Assembly (NCBI GenBank): GCA_963704535.1
Contig: OY969916.1
Location: 10,850,001-10,914,000 of the forward strand
Direction: 5' to 3'
Length of the DNA stretch: 64,000 nt
Source: G963704535 sp963704535
GTDB lineage: Bacteria > Chloroflexota > Chloroflexia > Chloroflexales > Roseiflexaceae
The notes beneath the pieces are model-generated. The model was not told the DNA's origin and made no database searches. It saw only the letters and a program-made list of their open reading frames with translations. A program made the translations under genes and the position numbers. Each line of letters starts with the position of its first letter. Within the stretch, counting starts at the first letter, position 1. Below, in pieces: positions 16,357 through 26,508 of the stretch.

Positions 16357-17586
16357 ATGAATTGCCAGCAATGCGGTGCGAGCGTAAGTACGCTATCAAA
16401 GTTTTGTAGTGGCTGTGGAGCTTCCCTCAACACAGCCACGACACTTCCTGCAAACAAGCCAACCAGTAGCACGCCCGCTCAAGAACCGGGGGATGTGCTT
16501 GACGATGAAATTGTTCACCTGCAAGAGCTACTGAAAACCTATCGTCGCAATCTCCGACATCTCCTATTTCAGGCTGCACAATACGGGGGGGAAGCTGCGG
16601 CACCACTTGGTATTGTCAACAGCATCCACGAAGCCCGTAAACACATTCTTCAAATCAAGAAGACTCTGCGTGCAAGTGGCGCAACGGTTGCAGATTACCC
16701 CACCGATCAGCAGCAACCAATAGATCCAGATAAGGTCCAGCGGGACGAGATGCTGGAGGCTTTACTCAAGGTCGATTCGCCTTCTCACGACAACCAGCGA
16801 ACCAGGCCAGCGCTGCCGTCACGCCGCATAATCGAAAAGACTGCCGCTGTATTGGGCGGGTTGGTCATCGTTGCGCTAGTCGCGGTACTGCTCGTAACTA
16901 TGAGGGACCTCTCAGGCAATACCGTCTCTGGTCCAACAGCGGCGCCTAATGTAACCATGGTGCCGAGCTTGGAGCGGAGCACTCCTAATCCGACCGCAGT
17001 GCCGAGCCTAGAGCCGGGCGCTACCGCTATAGCAGGGACTAGCCCGATCCTGTTTAGTGACAACTTTGATGATCCCAGCAAAAGCAGCTTCAGGGAGTAT
17101 GACAGCGATGAATATGCACAGAAATTTATCGATGGGACCTACGTCACCACCATTACGGTACCAGCCACGCGGATAGATCCGCTCATAGGTGACTATGCCG
17201 ACGCTGCTATCGAGGTCGATGTCAGTATCGAAGGTCCAAACACCGGCATTGCGGGCCTCATGTTCCGCTACCAGGACGAGTATAATTATTATAGATATGT
17301 AGTGGACAGCGAGGGTCGCTATAGTCTTATTCGCGTTCTGGACAAGTCTGCGACACCCTTAATCAAACCGACTAGCTCGCCAGCGATCAAGGCCGCCGGC
17401 CAGAGCAACAAGCTGCGTGTCGTGACTAAGGGCGATAAGATCCAGCTGTATGCCAATGACAAGTTACTCGACGAGATCAGCGACGGCACGTTCACCAGCG
17501 GCAAGGCCAGGCTGGTCGTCGATACCTCCGACGATCCTAACGTCACTGCGAAGTTCGATAACCTGATCGTGCAGGAAGTAAAGTGA
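16357..17586 (+). CDS. Zinc-ribbon, single-TM protein with an extracellular jelly-roll-like domain
   Basis: The 409-residue protein opens with a double CXXC zinc ribbon (MNCQQCGAS and FCSGCGAS). A helical segment (about residues 48-108, with LLKTYRRNLRHLLFQAAQYGG and IHEARKHILQIKKTL) resembles small effector-associated helical domains found in Chloroflexota signalling proteins. One transmembrane helix (AAVLGGLVIVALVAVLLV, about 195-212) leads to a Ser/Thr/Pro-rich linker. The outside domain, FSDNFDDPSKSSF to AKFDNLIVQE, looks like a concanavalin/LamG or DUF1080-like sugar-binding fold (GLMFRYQDEYNYYRYVV). The architecture suggests a surface sensor or binding protein; the role is unknown. The ribosome site is weak and the start is set by the zinc ribbon. 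Confidence 0.7.
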   Translation: MNCQQCGASVSTLSKFCSGCGASLNTATTLPANKPTSSTPAQEPGDVLDDEIVHLQELLKTYRRNLRHLLFQAAQYGGEAAAPLGIVNSIHEARKHILQIKKTLRASGATVADYPTDQQQPIDPDKVQRDEMLEALLKVDSPSHDNQRTRPALPSRRIIEKTAAVLGGLVIVALVAVLLVTMRDLSGNTVSGPTAAPNVTMVPSLERSTPNPTAVPSLEPGATAIAGTSPILFSDNFDDPSKSSFREYDSDEYAQKFIDGTYVTTITVPATRIDPLIGDYADAAIEVDVSIEGPNTGIAGLMFRYQDEYNYYRYVVDSEGRYSLIRVLDKSATPLIKPTSSPAIKAAGQSNKLRVVTKGDKIQLYANDKLLDEISDGTFTSGKARLVVDTSDDPNVTAKFDNLIVQEVK

Positions 17587-17699
17587 CGATCCAATTAGCA
17601 AGCTTACTAACTTCGCAGCATGAAACGAATAGAAGCGAGATAACTATTGCTCTCGCTTTTTCACGCACGCTTTGGGATGAAGAAGAAGTTCAGAGTCCC

Positions 17700-19541
17700 T
17701 TATACCCGCGCCGTGAATGTAAGCCCATACCCGAACGGGAACAGCGGATCATCCGAGTCGTACGGCACGTCCGGGTGCTGCCGCCGCACCGCCGCCATCG
17801 ACGACGGCAGCTCGAACGGTAGCTTCCCGGTCGGGGCGTAGCGCCCGAAGATCACGTCCAACACGGCCGCGTCATTGGCGCCGAAGTCGGCCAGCAGCGC
17901 GGCGCTGTGCTCGGCGATCTCCGGGATGACCGCCGGGCGGTCGAGGTAGATGTCCACGACGGTGGGCACCCGCTCCATAATCGCCAGGATGCGCGCCAGT
18001 TCCTCGCCCCCGAAGTCCAGGTCGCCGGCGTGGATCAGGCTTTCCAGGAACCCCTCGCGTGGCTCGTACGGCGCATTGAGCCGCAGGATCGCCAGGTCGG
18101 CCTGCTCGACGCTGGCGACAACCTCGCCATAGCTGCCGGCGACTTCGGGCGCAATGTTCTCGACGTAGATCTTTGGCCGGCCCTGGATTGGGAGCGTGAC
18201 GCCGCTGGCGCTGGCGCCATTCTTCAGCAGCACGATCGACGCGCGCTGGGCCGCCTCGCCGGCCGCGCGGAACTCCTGGTTGCCCACGATCCGCTCGGCC
18301 GCGTCCGGGTCCACGTACGGGGTGTCGAACAGGCCCAGCCGGAACTTGTCGCGCAGCAGCCGGCGCGCCGACTCGTCGATGCGCGACTCGGCCACCTGGC
18401 CGCCGCGCACCAGGCCGACGATCACCTCCGGGCAGGCTTCGCCGCCGAACTGATCGACCCCCGCGTCGAGCGCTTTCTTGGCGCGCTCCTCGACGCTCAG
18501 GCCCTCCACGCCCCAGGCACGCGCCTCCATAAACATCCGGCCATCGATCTCAAGCGACGTGAGCAGCATCCAGTCGGTGCAAACCACGCCGTCGAACCCG
18601 TAGCGCTCGCGCAGCAGCCCGGTGATCACGTCCCGGTTGAAGCCGAAGCCGACCGGCTCGATCGCCAGCCCGATCGGCATGCCGTAGTACGGCATAATCT
18701 GGGCGGTGCCGGCCTCGAACGCGGCCACGAATGGGATCAGGTGGTAATCGAAGTTTGCTCCCGGATAGACCTGCTCCTTGCCGTACGGGAAGTGCGGGTC
18801 CTCGCCGTCCTGCTGCGGGCCGCCGCCGGGGAAATGCTTGGTCATGCAGGCGACGCTCTGGGGGCCGAGCGCTGCGCCCTGGAAGCCGCGGATGTAGGCC
18901 GCGACCAGGCGCGAGGCCAGCTCGGCATCCTCGCCGAAGGTGCCATTGATCCGGCCCCAGCGCGGCTCGGTGGCCAGGTCGGCCATCGGGTGCAGCGCCA
19001 CGCGGATGCCGACGGCCAGGTACTCCTGCCGGGCCATATCGCCGAATGTCTCGACCAGCGCCGGGTCGCCGATCGCGGCCAGCCCGATCGGCTCGGGCCA
19101 CAGCGAGAACGCGCCGGCGAACAGGCTGGTCAGCGGGTTGTTCGAGTAGGAGTGGCGCGGGTCGGATGAGATCGTGATCGGGATGCCCAGCCGGGTGCCC
19201 TCGGCCAGCTCCTGGAGCCGGTTGTGCCAGGTGGCGGCTAGGCGCGGCTCCGGCAGTGCGTGGACGTTGAAGTGGGTCATGTGCTGCCCGGCCACCAGCT
19301 CGGCGATCGGCGGCGTGCGCATGAAGCCGTCGCTGGGCGGCGCCAGCGTGCCGTCCCGGTTGACCCCCGCGATCATATGGAACATCAGGCCGGCCTTTTC
19401 TTCCAGCGTCATCTGGGCCAGCAGGTCCTCGATGCGCTCGGCCAGCGGGCGGCGCGGATCTTCGTAAGGGTCCAGCCGGCCATTCTTGTTTAGGTCGCGG
19501 AAGGTGATATCGCCGTCGGTGAGGCGTGGGGCGCTTGACAT
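17700..19541 (-). CDS. Glycoside hydrolase family 3 (beta-glucosidase-like)
   Basis: At 613 residues this is a two-domain GH3 enzyme that releases sugars from the non-reducing ends of beta-glucosides or related glycans. Landmarks are LAQMTLEEKAGLMFHMIAG near the start, IPITISSDPRHSYSNNP, CMTKHFPGGGPQQDGEDPHF, and the nucleophile aspartate in DGVVCTDWMLL. The second domain runs from SIVLLKNG through DIYLDRPAVIPEI to the end motif PLFPFGYGLTF. No signal peptide is visible, so it is probably cytosolic. The ATG has an AAAGGAG site. It is monocistronic and convergent with the zinc-ribbon gene. Confidence 0.9.
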   Translation of the reverse strand: MSSAPRLTDGDITFRDLNKNGRLDPYEDPRRPLAERIEDLLAQMTLEEKAGLMFHMIAGVNRDGTLAPPSDGFMRTPPIAELVAGQHMTHFNVHALPEPRLAATWHNRLQELAEGTRLGIPITISSDPRHSYSNNPLTSLFAGAFSLWPEPIGLAAIGDPALVETFGDMARQEYLAVGIRVALHPMADLATEPRWGRINGTFGEDAELASRLVAAYIRGFQGAALGPQSVACMTKHFPGGGPQQDGEDPHFPYGKEQVYPGANFDYHLIPFVAAFEAGTAQIMPYYGMPIGLAIEPVGFGFNRDVITGLLRERYGFDGVVCTDWMLLTSLEIDGRMFMEARAWGVEGLSVEERAKKALDAGVDQFGGEACPEVIVGLVRGGQVAESRIDESARRLLRDKFRLGLFDTPYVDPDAAERIVGNQEFRAAGEAAQRASIVLLKNGASASGVTLPIQGRPKIYVENIAPEVAGSYGEVVASVEQADLAILRLNAPYEPREGFLESLIHAGDLDFGGEELARILAIMERVPTVVDIYLDRPAVIPEIAEHSAALLADFGANDAAVLDVIFGRYAPTGKLPFELPSSMAAVRRQHPDVPYDSDDPLFPFGYGLTFTARV

Positions 19542-19564
19542 CGCGTTGCTCCTTTCAGTGCCTT

Positions 19565-19650
19565 TGACAAGGTTTCGGGTGGCGCTATTCTACTTTACAG
19601 TGTGAGTGGGGAGACTGAGGGGGCAGCCCCCTCAGTCTCCCTTTTTTCCC
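19565..19650. repeat. ACAAGGTTTCGGGTG / GACTGAGGGGGC hairpin element
   Basis: The segment ACAAGGTTTCGGGTGGCG, TTCTACTTTACA and a GAGACTGAGGGGGCAGCCCC palindrome is repeated in inverse orientation at 40828-40918, and parts recur at 47625-47805 and 52755-53055. It overlaps the end of the ABC gene and supplies its tail. Confidence 0.8.
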
Positions 19651-21492
19651 ATGTAATAGCATCGGCCCGGAACTGGCTCGCGTAGAGGCGCGCGTAGAAC
19701 CCCTGCCGGGCCAGCAGATCGGTGTGCGTCCCGCGCTCGACGATCGCGCCCTGATCGATCACCAGGATCTGGTCGGCGTCGCGGATGGTGCTCAGCCGGT
19801 GGGCGATCACGAAGCTGGTGCGCCCGGCCATCAGGCGCAGCATGGCCTCCTGGATGTGCTGCTCGGTGCGCGTATCGACGCTGCTGGTGGCCTCGTCCAG
19901 GATCAGGATGCTGGGGTCGGCCAGGAGCGCTCGCGCGATCGCCAGCAGTTGCCGCTGGCCCTGGCTCAGGTTGCTGCCGCGCTCCGACAGCGGCGTGTGG
20001 TAGCCCTGCGGCAGCCGGTGGATGAACTGGTCGGCGTTGGCCAGCTTCGCCGCGGCGATGACCTCGTCGTCGCCGGCGTCGAGCCGCCCGTAGCGGATGT
20101 TGTCCATGACCGTGCCGGCGAAAAGAAAGCTGTCTTGCAGCACGATGCCCAGTTGCCGGCGCAGGTCGTCCTTGGCGATCCGGCGGATGTCTTGCCCGTC
20201 GATCGTGATCCGGCCGCTGGTCGATCTCGTAGAAGCGCGTCAGCAGGTTCACAATCGTGGTCTTGCCCGCGCCGGTCGGGCCGACCAGCGCCACGATCTG
20301 GCCTGGCGCGGCGTGCAGGCCGATCTGCTTGAGCACCGGGACGCCCGGCGTCGTAGCCGAAGCTCACAGCGTCGAAGACCACCTCGCCCCGCAGCGGCCC
20401 AAGCGGCTGCGCCTCCCGCCGCATCGGTCTCGGGCAGCTCGTCGATCACCGCGAAGACCCGCTCCGCGCCGGCCACCGCCGACTGGATGGCGCCGTACAG
20501 GCTCGCCAGCTCGTTCAACGGGCGGCCGAACTGGCGGGAGAAGGTGATGAAGCTGGCGATCGTGCCCACGGTCGCCAGCCCTTGCACCGCCATCCAGCCG
20601 CCCACGCCCGCCACGACCGCCAGCCCCAAGTTGTTCACACAATTCATCATCGGCCCGATGAACCCGGCGAAGATTTGCGCCCGCGTCGCCGCCTGGCGCA
20701 GCTCGCGGTTGGCCGCATCGAACTGCGCGATCACCACCGGCTCGTGGTGGTAGGCCACGACTACGCGCTGGCCGGTGATGGTCTCTTCGATCAGCCCGTT
20801 GAGCGTGCCGAGCGCGGCCTGCTGCCGGCGGAAGCCCGCGCGCATGCGCGGCGCGAGCCAGCGGTTGAGCGCGAACGACATCGTGGTGATCGCCAGCACG
20901 CTGACGACGGCCAGCGCCGGGTTGATCCACAGCATCACCATGGCGATGCCGACCATGCTCAGGAGGCCGGAGATGACCTGGACGATGCCGTCGGCGAGGA
21001 CCTGGTTGATATTCTCTACGTCGTTGGTCAGGCGGCTCATCAGGTCGCCGTGGGCGCGCTGGTCGAAGAAGCGCAGCGGGAGCACTTGCAGCTTGCCGAA
21101 CAGATCGTTGCGGATGTCGCGCACGGTGCGCTGGGCCGCGCCGGCCATGATGTAGCTTTGCAGCCAGGTGAGCAGGGCGTTCACGGCGTAGACGGCGAGC
21201 ATCAGCAGGCCGATGCGGGCCAGGCCGGGCAGGTCGCCCGGCAGCATATAGGCATCGATCGCCAGGCCCAGCAGGTACGGCCCCAGCACCGTCAGGCCGG
21301 TCGAGCCGATGACCAGCGCCGCCGTGACGATCAGCGCGGCCGCGCTGCCGGCGCAGGTAGCCCCACAGCCGCCCAACCGTGCCGCGCTTGTCTTTGGCAT
21401 GCTCGACTGTGCCGATTGGACGTGGGCCGGGGCCCATCCGGCCCAGCAGCGGCGGCGGCTCCTGCACGGCCGCGGTTGCGCTGCTCAGTCAT
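19595..21492 (-). CDS. ABC exporter half-transporter, catalytically canonical half (frameshifted in assembly)
   Basis: This is the second half of a heterodimeric ABC drug or lipid exporter: a membrane domain (LTVLGPYLLGLAIDAYMLPG to PLNELASLYGAIQ) followed by an ATPase. The nucleotide domain has Walker A GPTGAGKTT, signature LSQGQRQLLAIARALL, Walker B ILILDEATSSVD with the catalytic Glu, and the H-switch VIAHRLSTI. The start ATG overlaps the stop of the upstream half gene by eight bases. At least four one-base shifts (near 21480, 21350, 20400 and 20220) break the frame, although all pieces match the family. The C-terminal residues after LYASQFRA are encoded by a TTGAGGGG-type repeat. A TetR gene lies upstream. 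Confidence 0.88.
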
Positions 21493-23231
21493 GGATGATC
21501 GCTCCATTGTCCATCTGGGATTCGTAGATCTCGCGGTAGATCGGGCTCGACACCAGCAGCTCGGCGTGAGTGCCCTGCGCGACCACCCGGCCGTCGTCGA
21601 GCACCAGGATCGTGTCGGCGGCCAGCACGGTGCTGATGCGCTGCGCGACGACCACGCGGGTTTGGCGTTCGGGCTGGCTCGCCAGGGCCTTTTGAATCCG
21701 TGCCTCGGTCTCCACGTCGACGGCGCTGGTGCTGTCATCGAGGATCAGCACGGCCGGCTGGGTCAATAGCGCCCGCGCGATCGCGATGCGCTGCTTCTGC
21801 CCGCCGGACAGGTTGACCCCGCGCTGCCCGACGACCGCGTCGTAGCCGTCGGGGAAGCGGCTGATGAACTCGTGCGCCTGGGCCATCCGCGCGGCGGCGA
21901 GCACCTCTTCCTCGGCTGCGTCGGGCCGGCCGTAGCGGATGTTGTCGCGGATCGTGCCGGTGAAGAGGATCGCCTCCTGCAGTGCGACGCCGATGCTTTC
22001 GCGCAGCGCCGCCTCTCGACCTCGCGGACGTCGATGCCGTCGATCGTGATCCGGCCGCCGGTCACGTCGTAGAAGCGCGGGATCAGGTTGACCAGGCTCG
22101 ATTTGCCCGCGCCGGTGGCGCCCAGCAGCGCGACTGTCTGACCCGGCTCGGCCACGAAGCTGATCTCCTTCAGCACCGGATCGCGGCCGTCGGCGTCGTA
22201 GCTGAAGCTGACATCTTCGAATGCCACCCGGCCACGCGGCGCCAATGTGGCCAGCGCCGCAGGGTCGAGCGGCAGATCGGGCGCGCTGTCCAGCACCTCG
22301 TGGATGCGCTCGGCCGACGCTTCGGCCCGCGCGAAGCGCACAATCAGCATGCTGATCATCATCAGCGACATCAGCGTCTGCGAGAGGTAGTTGATGAACG
22401 CGACCAGCTGGCCCACTTGGAGCCCGCCGGCATTGAGCTGGACGCCGCCAAACCAGAGCGCCGCGACCACGCCGGCATTGAGCGTCAGCATCATAATCGG
22501 CATTGTGATGGCGCCCGTACGCACCGCCGCGATGTTCTGATCCATCAGGCGATCATTGGCGCGACCAAAGCGCGCCAGCTCGTGGCCGGCGCGGGCAAAC
22601 GCCTTGACGACCCGCACGCCGGCCAGATTCTCCTGCAGCACGCGTGTTAAGCGTGTCGAGTCGCCGCTGGACCTCGCCGAACATGGGGAAGGTCTTGTTG
22701 ATGATCCAGATCAGCGCGGCCAGCACCACCGGGATCAGCACGACGAAGATCAGCGCCAGCCGCGGGCTGGTGAGCACCGCCATGATCAGACTGCCGATCA
22801 GCAGCAGCGGGACGCGCACCATGATTCGCAGCAGCATCATGACCACTTCCTGGCACCTGGGTGACGTCATTGGTCAGGCGCGTGATCAGCCCGCCGGTCT
22901 CCAGCCGGTCCAGGTTGCCGAACGACAGCGCCTGGACTTTGCGGAAGAGCGTGCCGCGTAAGTCGGCCCCGTAGCCCTGGCCTGCCAGGACCGTACACAC
23001 GCCGCAGCCGACGCCGGCGACCAGCCCGATCAGCGCCACGCCGACCATCGACAGCCCGGTGGCGACCACGACGCTCATATCGGACCGGGCGACGCCCTGG
23101 TCGACGATCCGCTGGAGCAGCCACGGCTGCATCAGGTCCATTGTGACCTCAATCGCCATCAGCAGTGGGGCAAGCACTGCCCAACGCCAGTAGGGCGCCA
23201 AAAAGATCCCCAACTTTCGGGTTGCCCGCAT
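21485..23231 (-). CDS. ABC exporter half-transporter, degenerate-site half (frameshifted in assembly)
   Basis: This is the first half of the heterodimeric exporter. The membrane domain starts with RKLGIFLAPYWRWAVLAPLLM and includes LSFGNLDRLETGGLITRLTNDVTQ. The ATPase has Walker A GATGAGKSS and signature LSGGQKQRIAIARALL. Its Walker B is VLILDDSTSAVD, with Asp where the catalytic Glu belongs, and the switch is VVVAQRIST, with Gln instead of His. That is the hallmark of the non-hydrolysing site in TM287/288- or BmrCD-type heterodimers, so the pairing with the downstream gene is well supported. One-base shifts near 22860, 22645 and 22010 disrupt the frame. The start is divergent from tetR, which probably represses it. 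Confidence 0.88.
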
Positions 23232-23273
23232 ATCGCCTCTTGGGAACTCTCGATTTTTAAATGATCCAGACTT

Positions 23274-23330
23274 GTGTTACGTGTTGCGTGTTGCGTCCCG
23301 CCGACACACGCAACACGCAATACGTAACAC
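23274..23330. repeat. 23-bp inverted repeat of GTGTTGC units
   Basis: The arms at 23274-23296 and 23308-23330, made of GTGTTACGTGTTGCGTGTTG-like units, match with one mismatch around an 11-nt loop. It lies in the divergent promoter region between the exporter and tetR but outside the operators. Confidence 0.75.
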
Positions 23331-23377
23331 CCACTCCGGGATAGTTTATTTTTCGAGAATCTCTTGGTGTGATGGTG

Positions 23378-23433
23378 TATAATAAAACGGACGCTCGTCC
23401 GATAAAGCGGAGTTTAACGGACGTAAGTCCGTT
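23378..23433 (+). promoter_or_regulatory. tetR promoter and twin palindromic operators
   Basis: A perfect TATAAT (23378-23383) is followed at once by two palindromes: CGGACG-CT-CGTCCG (23388-23401) and AACGGAC-GTAA-GTCCGTT (23416-23433). Both share the half-site CGGAC. They sit immediately upstream of the TetR start codon and downstream of the -10 box, the classic position for autorepression. They probably also control the divergent ABC exporter. Confidence 0.72.
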
Positions 23434-23449
23434 TGTCAAGAGGGATCAT

Positions 23450-24097
23450 ATGGATAACCCGCAGCCCGAGCGACGCGAACGACGCGATGCGCGCGAGAAC
23501 CGCCAGCGGCTGGTGGCGACCGCGAAAGAGCTGTTTGCCGCCCAGGGGATCGACATCACCAATATGCAGGATATCGCCCGTGCGGCGGGGGTCGGGAAGG
23601 GCACGCTCTACCGGCATTTTGCCGATAAGGGTGAACTCTGCCACGCGCTGATCAAGGAGGATATCGCGGCCTTCCAGGAGCGGTTGGGCGCGGTGATCGG
23701 CGGCACCTGGGCGCTGGCCTCGCCGCTGGCGCGGCTGGACACGTTGATCGTCGAGAAGCTCCGGCTCACCGAGTCGCACCTGCCGCTGTTCGCCGCGATG
23801 GAGCAGGCGTCCGGGACCGGGCGCGTTAAGCCCTTTCGCGGGCCGTTCCACACCTGGCTGCGCGAGCAGATCGCCTGCCTGCTGGTCGAGGCGATCGCTC
23901 TGGGTGAGGTCGCGGCCTTGGATGTCGAGTTCACCGCCGACGCCATCCTGGCGGCCGTGACGCCGCCGCTCTACAGCCACCAGCGCCGGGAACTCGGCTA
24001 CAGCGGCGAGCGGATCGCGGCCGGCATGCGCCGCCTGTTTATCGATGGGCTGCGCCACGACATCGCTGTAAATCGCAAAGATGTGCCACTTCTGTAA
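23450..24097 (+). CDS. TetR family transcriptional regulator
   Basis: This 215-residue regulator has the N-terminal TetR helix-turn-helix at about residues 12-60: RQRLVATAKELFAAQGID, MQDIARAAGVGKGTLYRHFADKGEL. The C-terminal part is a helical ligand-binding domain without informative motifs. The start at 23450 has an AAGAGG site; upstream in-frame codons run through the operators. Twin palindromes directly before the gene suggest autoregulation. The divergent heterodimeric exporter is the natural target, making this a ligand-induced efflux switch. Confidence 0.9.
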   Translation: MDNPQPERRERRDARENRQRLVATAKELFAAQGIDITNMQDIARAAGVGKGTLYRHFADKGELCHALIKEDIAAFQERLGAVIGGTWALASPLARLDTLIVEKLRLTESHLPLFAAMEQASGTGRVKPFRGPFHTWLREQIACLLVEAIALGEVAALDVEFTADAILAAVTPPLYSHQRRELGYSGERIAAGMRRLFIDGLRHDIAVNRKDVPLL

Positions 24098-24158
24098 TGG
24101 GTTCGATGTATCATTGAATCCGCGTCGCCTTGATCCAAACTGTGCGAGGGAGTCGTCC

Positions 24159-26468
24159 ATGTATCAAGATACCCACGTGGCTATCTTTCACCCCGACGGC
24201 CGTGCCGCGCCTGATCGCCTGGTCTGCCTTGACGCCGACGAGGCCCCGGCTTTGACATGGTTGACCAGCATGGCCGCCCGATTGTTTCGGGCGCCGGCGC
24301 TGATCTTCCTTGACGAAGCAGGCCCGCCGATGCTCAACCGTGTCGTGGACTCGCTCCGACTTCCGATGGTGCCGGGCGCGGGTCACATGGTGGAGTTGTT
24401 CTGTCGGCATGTCGCTGCCACCGGCGCACCGCTGATCGTCGGCGACGCGCGCGGCCAGGCGCCGCCCGGCGCCCTCGCGGCCTACGCGGCCGATGTGGGC
24501 GCCTACGCGGGCGTCCCGTTGGTCACATGTGCCGGCGCCGTGCTTGGCGCCTTCTGCGTCGTCGATGCGGCGCCGCGGGCCTGGACCGAGGACAATATCG
24601 CGATCATGCGCGATCTGGCCCTGGCCGTGATCACCCAGATCGATCTGCACCGCGCGATCGTCGAGGAGACGCGCGCCACCGAGGCGTTGCGCGCTGGCGA
24701 GGAGCGCTACCGGGCGTTTGTCGAGCACAGCTCCGAGGGGATCTGGCGCATGGAGCTTGAGCGGTCGCTCCCGATCGACTGGCCGGAGGAGGCGCAGATT
24801 CAGCACATCTACCAGTATGGGTACCTGGCCGAGTGCAATGACGTGATGGCCCAGATGTACGGCTTTTCGCGGGCTGAAGATATCACCGGCGGGCGCCTTA
24901 GTGATCTGCTGGTCCCCTCGGAGCCGCAGAATGTCGAGATGCTGCGGTCGTTCATCCGCTCCGGCTACCGGCTGGCCGACGTCGAGTCGCGCGAGTTCGA
25001 TCAGCAGGGGCACCCCAGGTACTTCCTCAACAACTTCGTGGGGATCGTCGAGCGCGGGCGGTTGGTGCGCTCCTGGGGCACCCAGCGCGACAACACCGAG
25101 CGCCGGCAGGTGATCGCGGCGCTGCGCGAGAGCGAGGAGCGCTATGCGCTGGTCGCGCTGTACAACTCGTTGACCGGCCTGCCCAACCGGGCGCTGCTGA
25201 TGGAGCGCCTCGACCGCGCGATCACGCTGGTGCGGCAGCACGAGAAGCGTGGCGTTGGGCTGCTGTTCCTGGATCTCGACCGCTTCAAGAATGTCAACGA
25301 CAGCCTGGGCCACCTGATCGGGGATGAGCTGCTGATCGCCACGGCGCGGCGGCTCCAGGCGTGCCTGCGCGGCAACGATATGGTGGCCCGGCTCGGCGGC
25401 GACGAGTTCGTGATCCTGTTTGACAATATCAGCGACGCCGGCGACGCCACGCGGGTGGCGCAGCGCATCCAGCAGGAGATGACCGTCCCGTTTCGCCTGA
25501 GTGGTCACGATGTCTTTTCCAGCGCCAGTATCGGGATCGCGTTGAGCGCGGATGGGTGCAGTCGGCCTGAGGATCTGCTGCGCGACGCCGACACGGCCAT
25601 GTACCGGGCCAAGGCGTTGGGCCGGGCGCGCCACGAGGTGTTCGACACGGCGATGCACACCCGTGCGGTCGCGCTGTTGCAACTGGAAAACGACCTGCGG
25701 CGGGCGATCGAGCGCCAGGAGTTTCAGCTGTATTACCAGCCGATCGTCACCGGCGCCAGCGGCCAGGTGATCGGGGTCGAGGCGCTGGTGCGCTGGCAGC
25801 ATCCGCAGCGCGGGCTCGTCCCTCCGGCGGAGTTTATCACCGTCGCCGAGGAGACCGGCCTGATTGTGCCGATCGGCGAGTGGGTGCTGCGCACGGCCGG
25901 CGCGCAGGCGAAAGCCTGGCACGACGCCGGGCTGCCGCCGTTCTGGGTGGCGGTAAATCTTTCGGCACGCCAGTTCAAGAACCGTGAGCTGAGCACGATG
26001 ATCGCCCGCACCCTGGAGGAGACCGGGCTTGCCCCGCAGTACCTCAAGCTAGAGCTGACCGAGAGCAGTATTATGGAGGATGCCGAGGAGGCGATCGCGG
26101 CCCTACGGGAGCTGAAGGCGCTGGGAGTCCAGATCTCGATCGACGATTTTGGGACCGGCTACTCCTCGTTGAGCTACCTCAAGGCCTTTCCGCTCGATAC
26201 GCTCAAGATCGCGCGGCCCTTTGTTCGCGATATCACCACCGACCCGCACGATGCCGCGATCGCCACAGCCATGATCGCGATCGCCCACGGCCTGAACCTG
26301 AACGTGATTGCCGAGGGTGTGGAGACCGAGGAGCAGCTAGCGTTCCTGCTGTCGTGCAAGTGCGACGCCATCCAGGGCTACCTGTTCAGCCGCCCGCTGC
26401 CGGCCGCAAAGCTGACCGAGCTGCTGCGTGAGCATCGCTGCCTGCCACACCACGACAATGCCGGGTGA
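24159..26468 (+). CDS. GAF-PAS-GGDEF-EAL cyclic-di-GMP turnover protein
   Basis: The protein has 769 residues. An N-terminal GAF-like sensor (to about 170, with APLIVGDARGQAPPG and YAGVPLVTCAGAVLGAFCVVD) is followed by a PAS domain (about 185-310, AFVEHSSEGIWRME, with a PAC end GTQRDNTERRQ). The GGDEF domain has an intact catalytic RLGGDEFVILF and, five residues earlier, RGND, an inhibitory RXXD site. The EAL domain has GVEALVRWQHP, the metal-binding SIDDFGTGYSSLSYL and IAEGVETEEQL, so both synthesis and breakdown of c-di-GMP appear possible. KIARPFV replaces the usual KIDRSFV near the EAL active site. The ATG has a GAGGGAG site. It is cytosolic, with no transmembrane segment. Confidence 0.92.
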   Translation: MYQDTHVAIFHPDGRAAPDRLVCLDADEAPALTWLTSMAARLFRAPALIFLDEAGPPMLNRVVDSLRLPMVPGAGHMVELFCRHVAATGAPLIVGDARGQAPPGALAAYAADVGAYAGVPLVTCAGAVLGAFCVVDAAPRAWTEDNIAIMRDLALAVITQIDLHRAIVEETRATEALRAGEERYRAFVEHSSEGIWRMELERSLPIDWPEEAQIQHIYQYGYLAECNDVMAQMYGFSRAEDITGGRLSDLLVPSEPQNVEMLRSFIRSGYRLADVESREFDQQGHPRYFLNNFVGIVERGRLVRSWGTQRDNTERRQVIAALRESEERYALVALYNSLTGLPNRALLMERLDRAITLVRQHEKRGVGLLFLDLDRFKNVNDSLGHLIGDELLIATARRLQACLRGNDMVARLGGDEFVILFDNISDAGDATRVAQRIQQEMTVPFRLSGHDVFSSASIGIALSADGCSRPEDLLRDADTAMYRAKALGRARHEVFDTAMHTRAVALLQLENDLRRAIERQEFQLYYQPIVTGASGQVIGVEALVRWQHPQRGLVPPAEFITVAEETGLIVPIGEWVLRTAGAQAKAWHDAGLPPFWVAVNLSARQFKNRELSTMIARTLEETGLAPQYLKLELTESSIMEDAEEAIAALRELKALGVQISIDDFGTGYSSLSYLKAFPLDTLKIARPFVRDITTDPHDAAIATAMIAIAHGLNLNVIAEGVETEEQLAFLLSCKCDAIQGYLFSRPLPAAKLTELLREHRCLPHHDNAG

Positions 26469-26508
26469 TGCCCCCCTGATCATTGCCCTCGATGATGCGA
26501 GAGAATAG

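Noticed and set aside
17907..19169. Long open frame opposite the GH3 gene
   Set aside because: Low-complexity Arg/Ala/Gly translation with no recognisable motif, while GH3 motifs are on the minus strand.
24111..25922. A 603-codon open frame opposite the GGDEF-EAL gene
   Set aside because: It is an antisense shadow. The plus-strand frame has intact GGDEF and EAL signatures.
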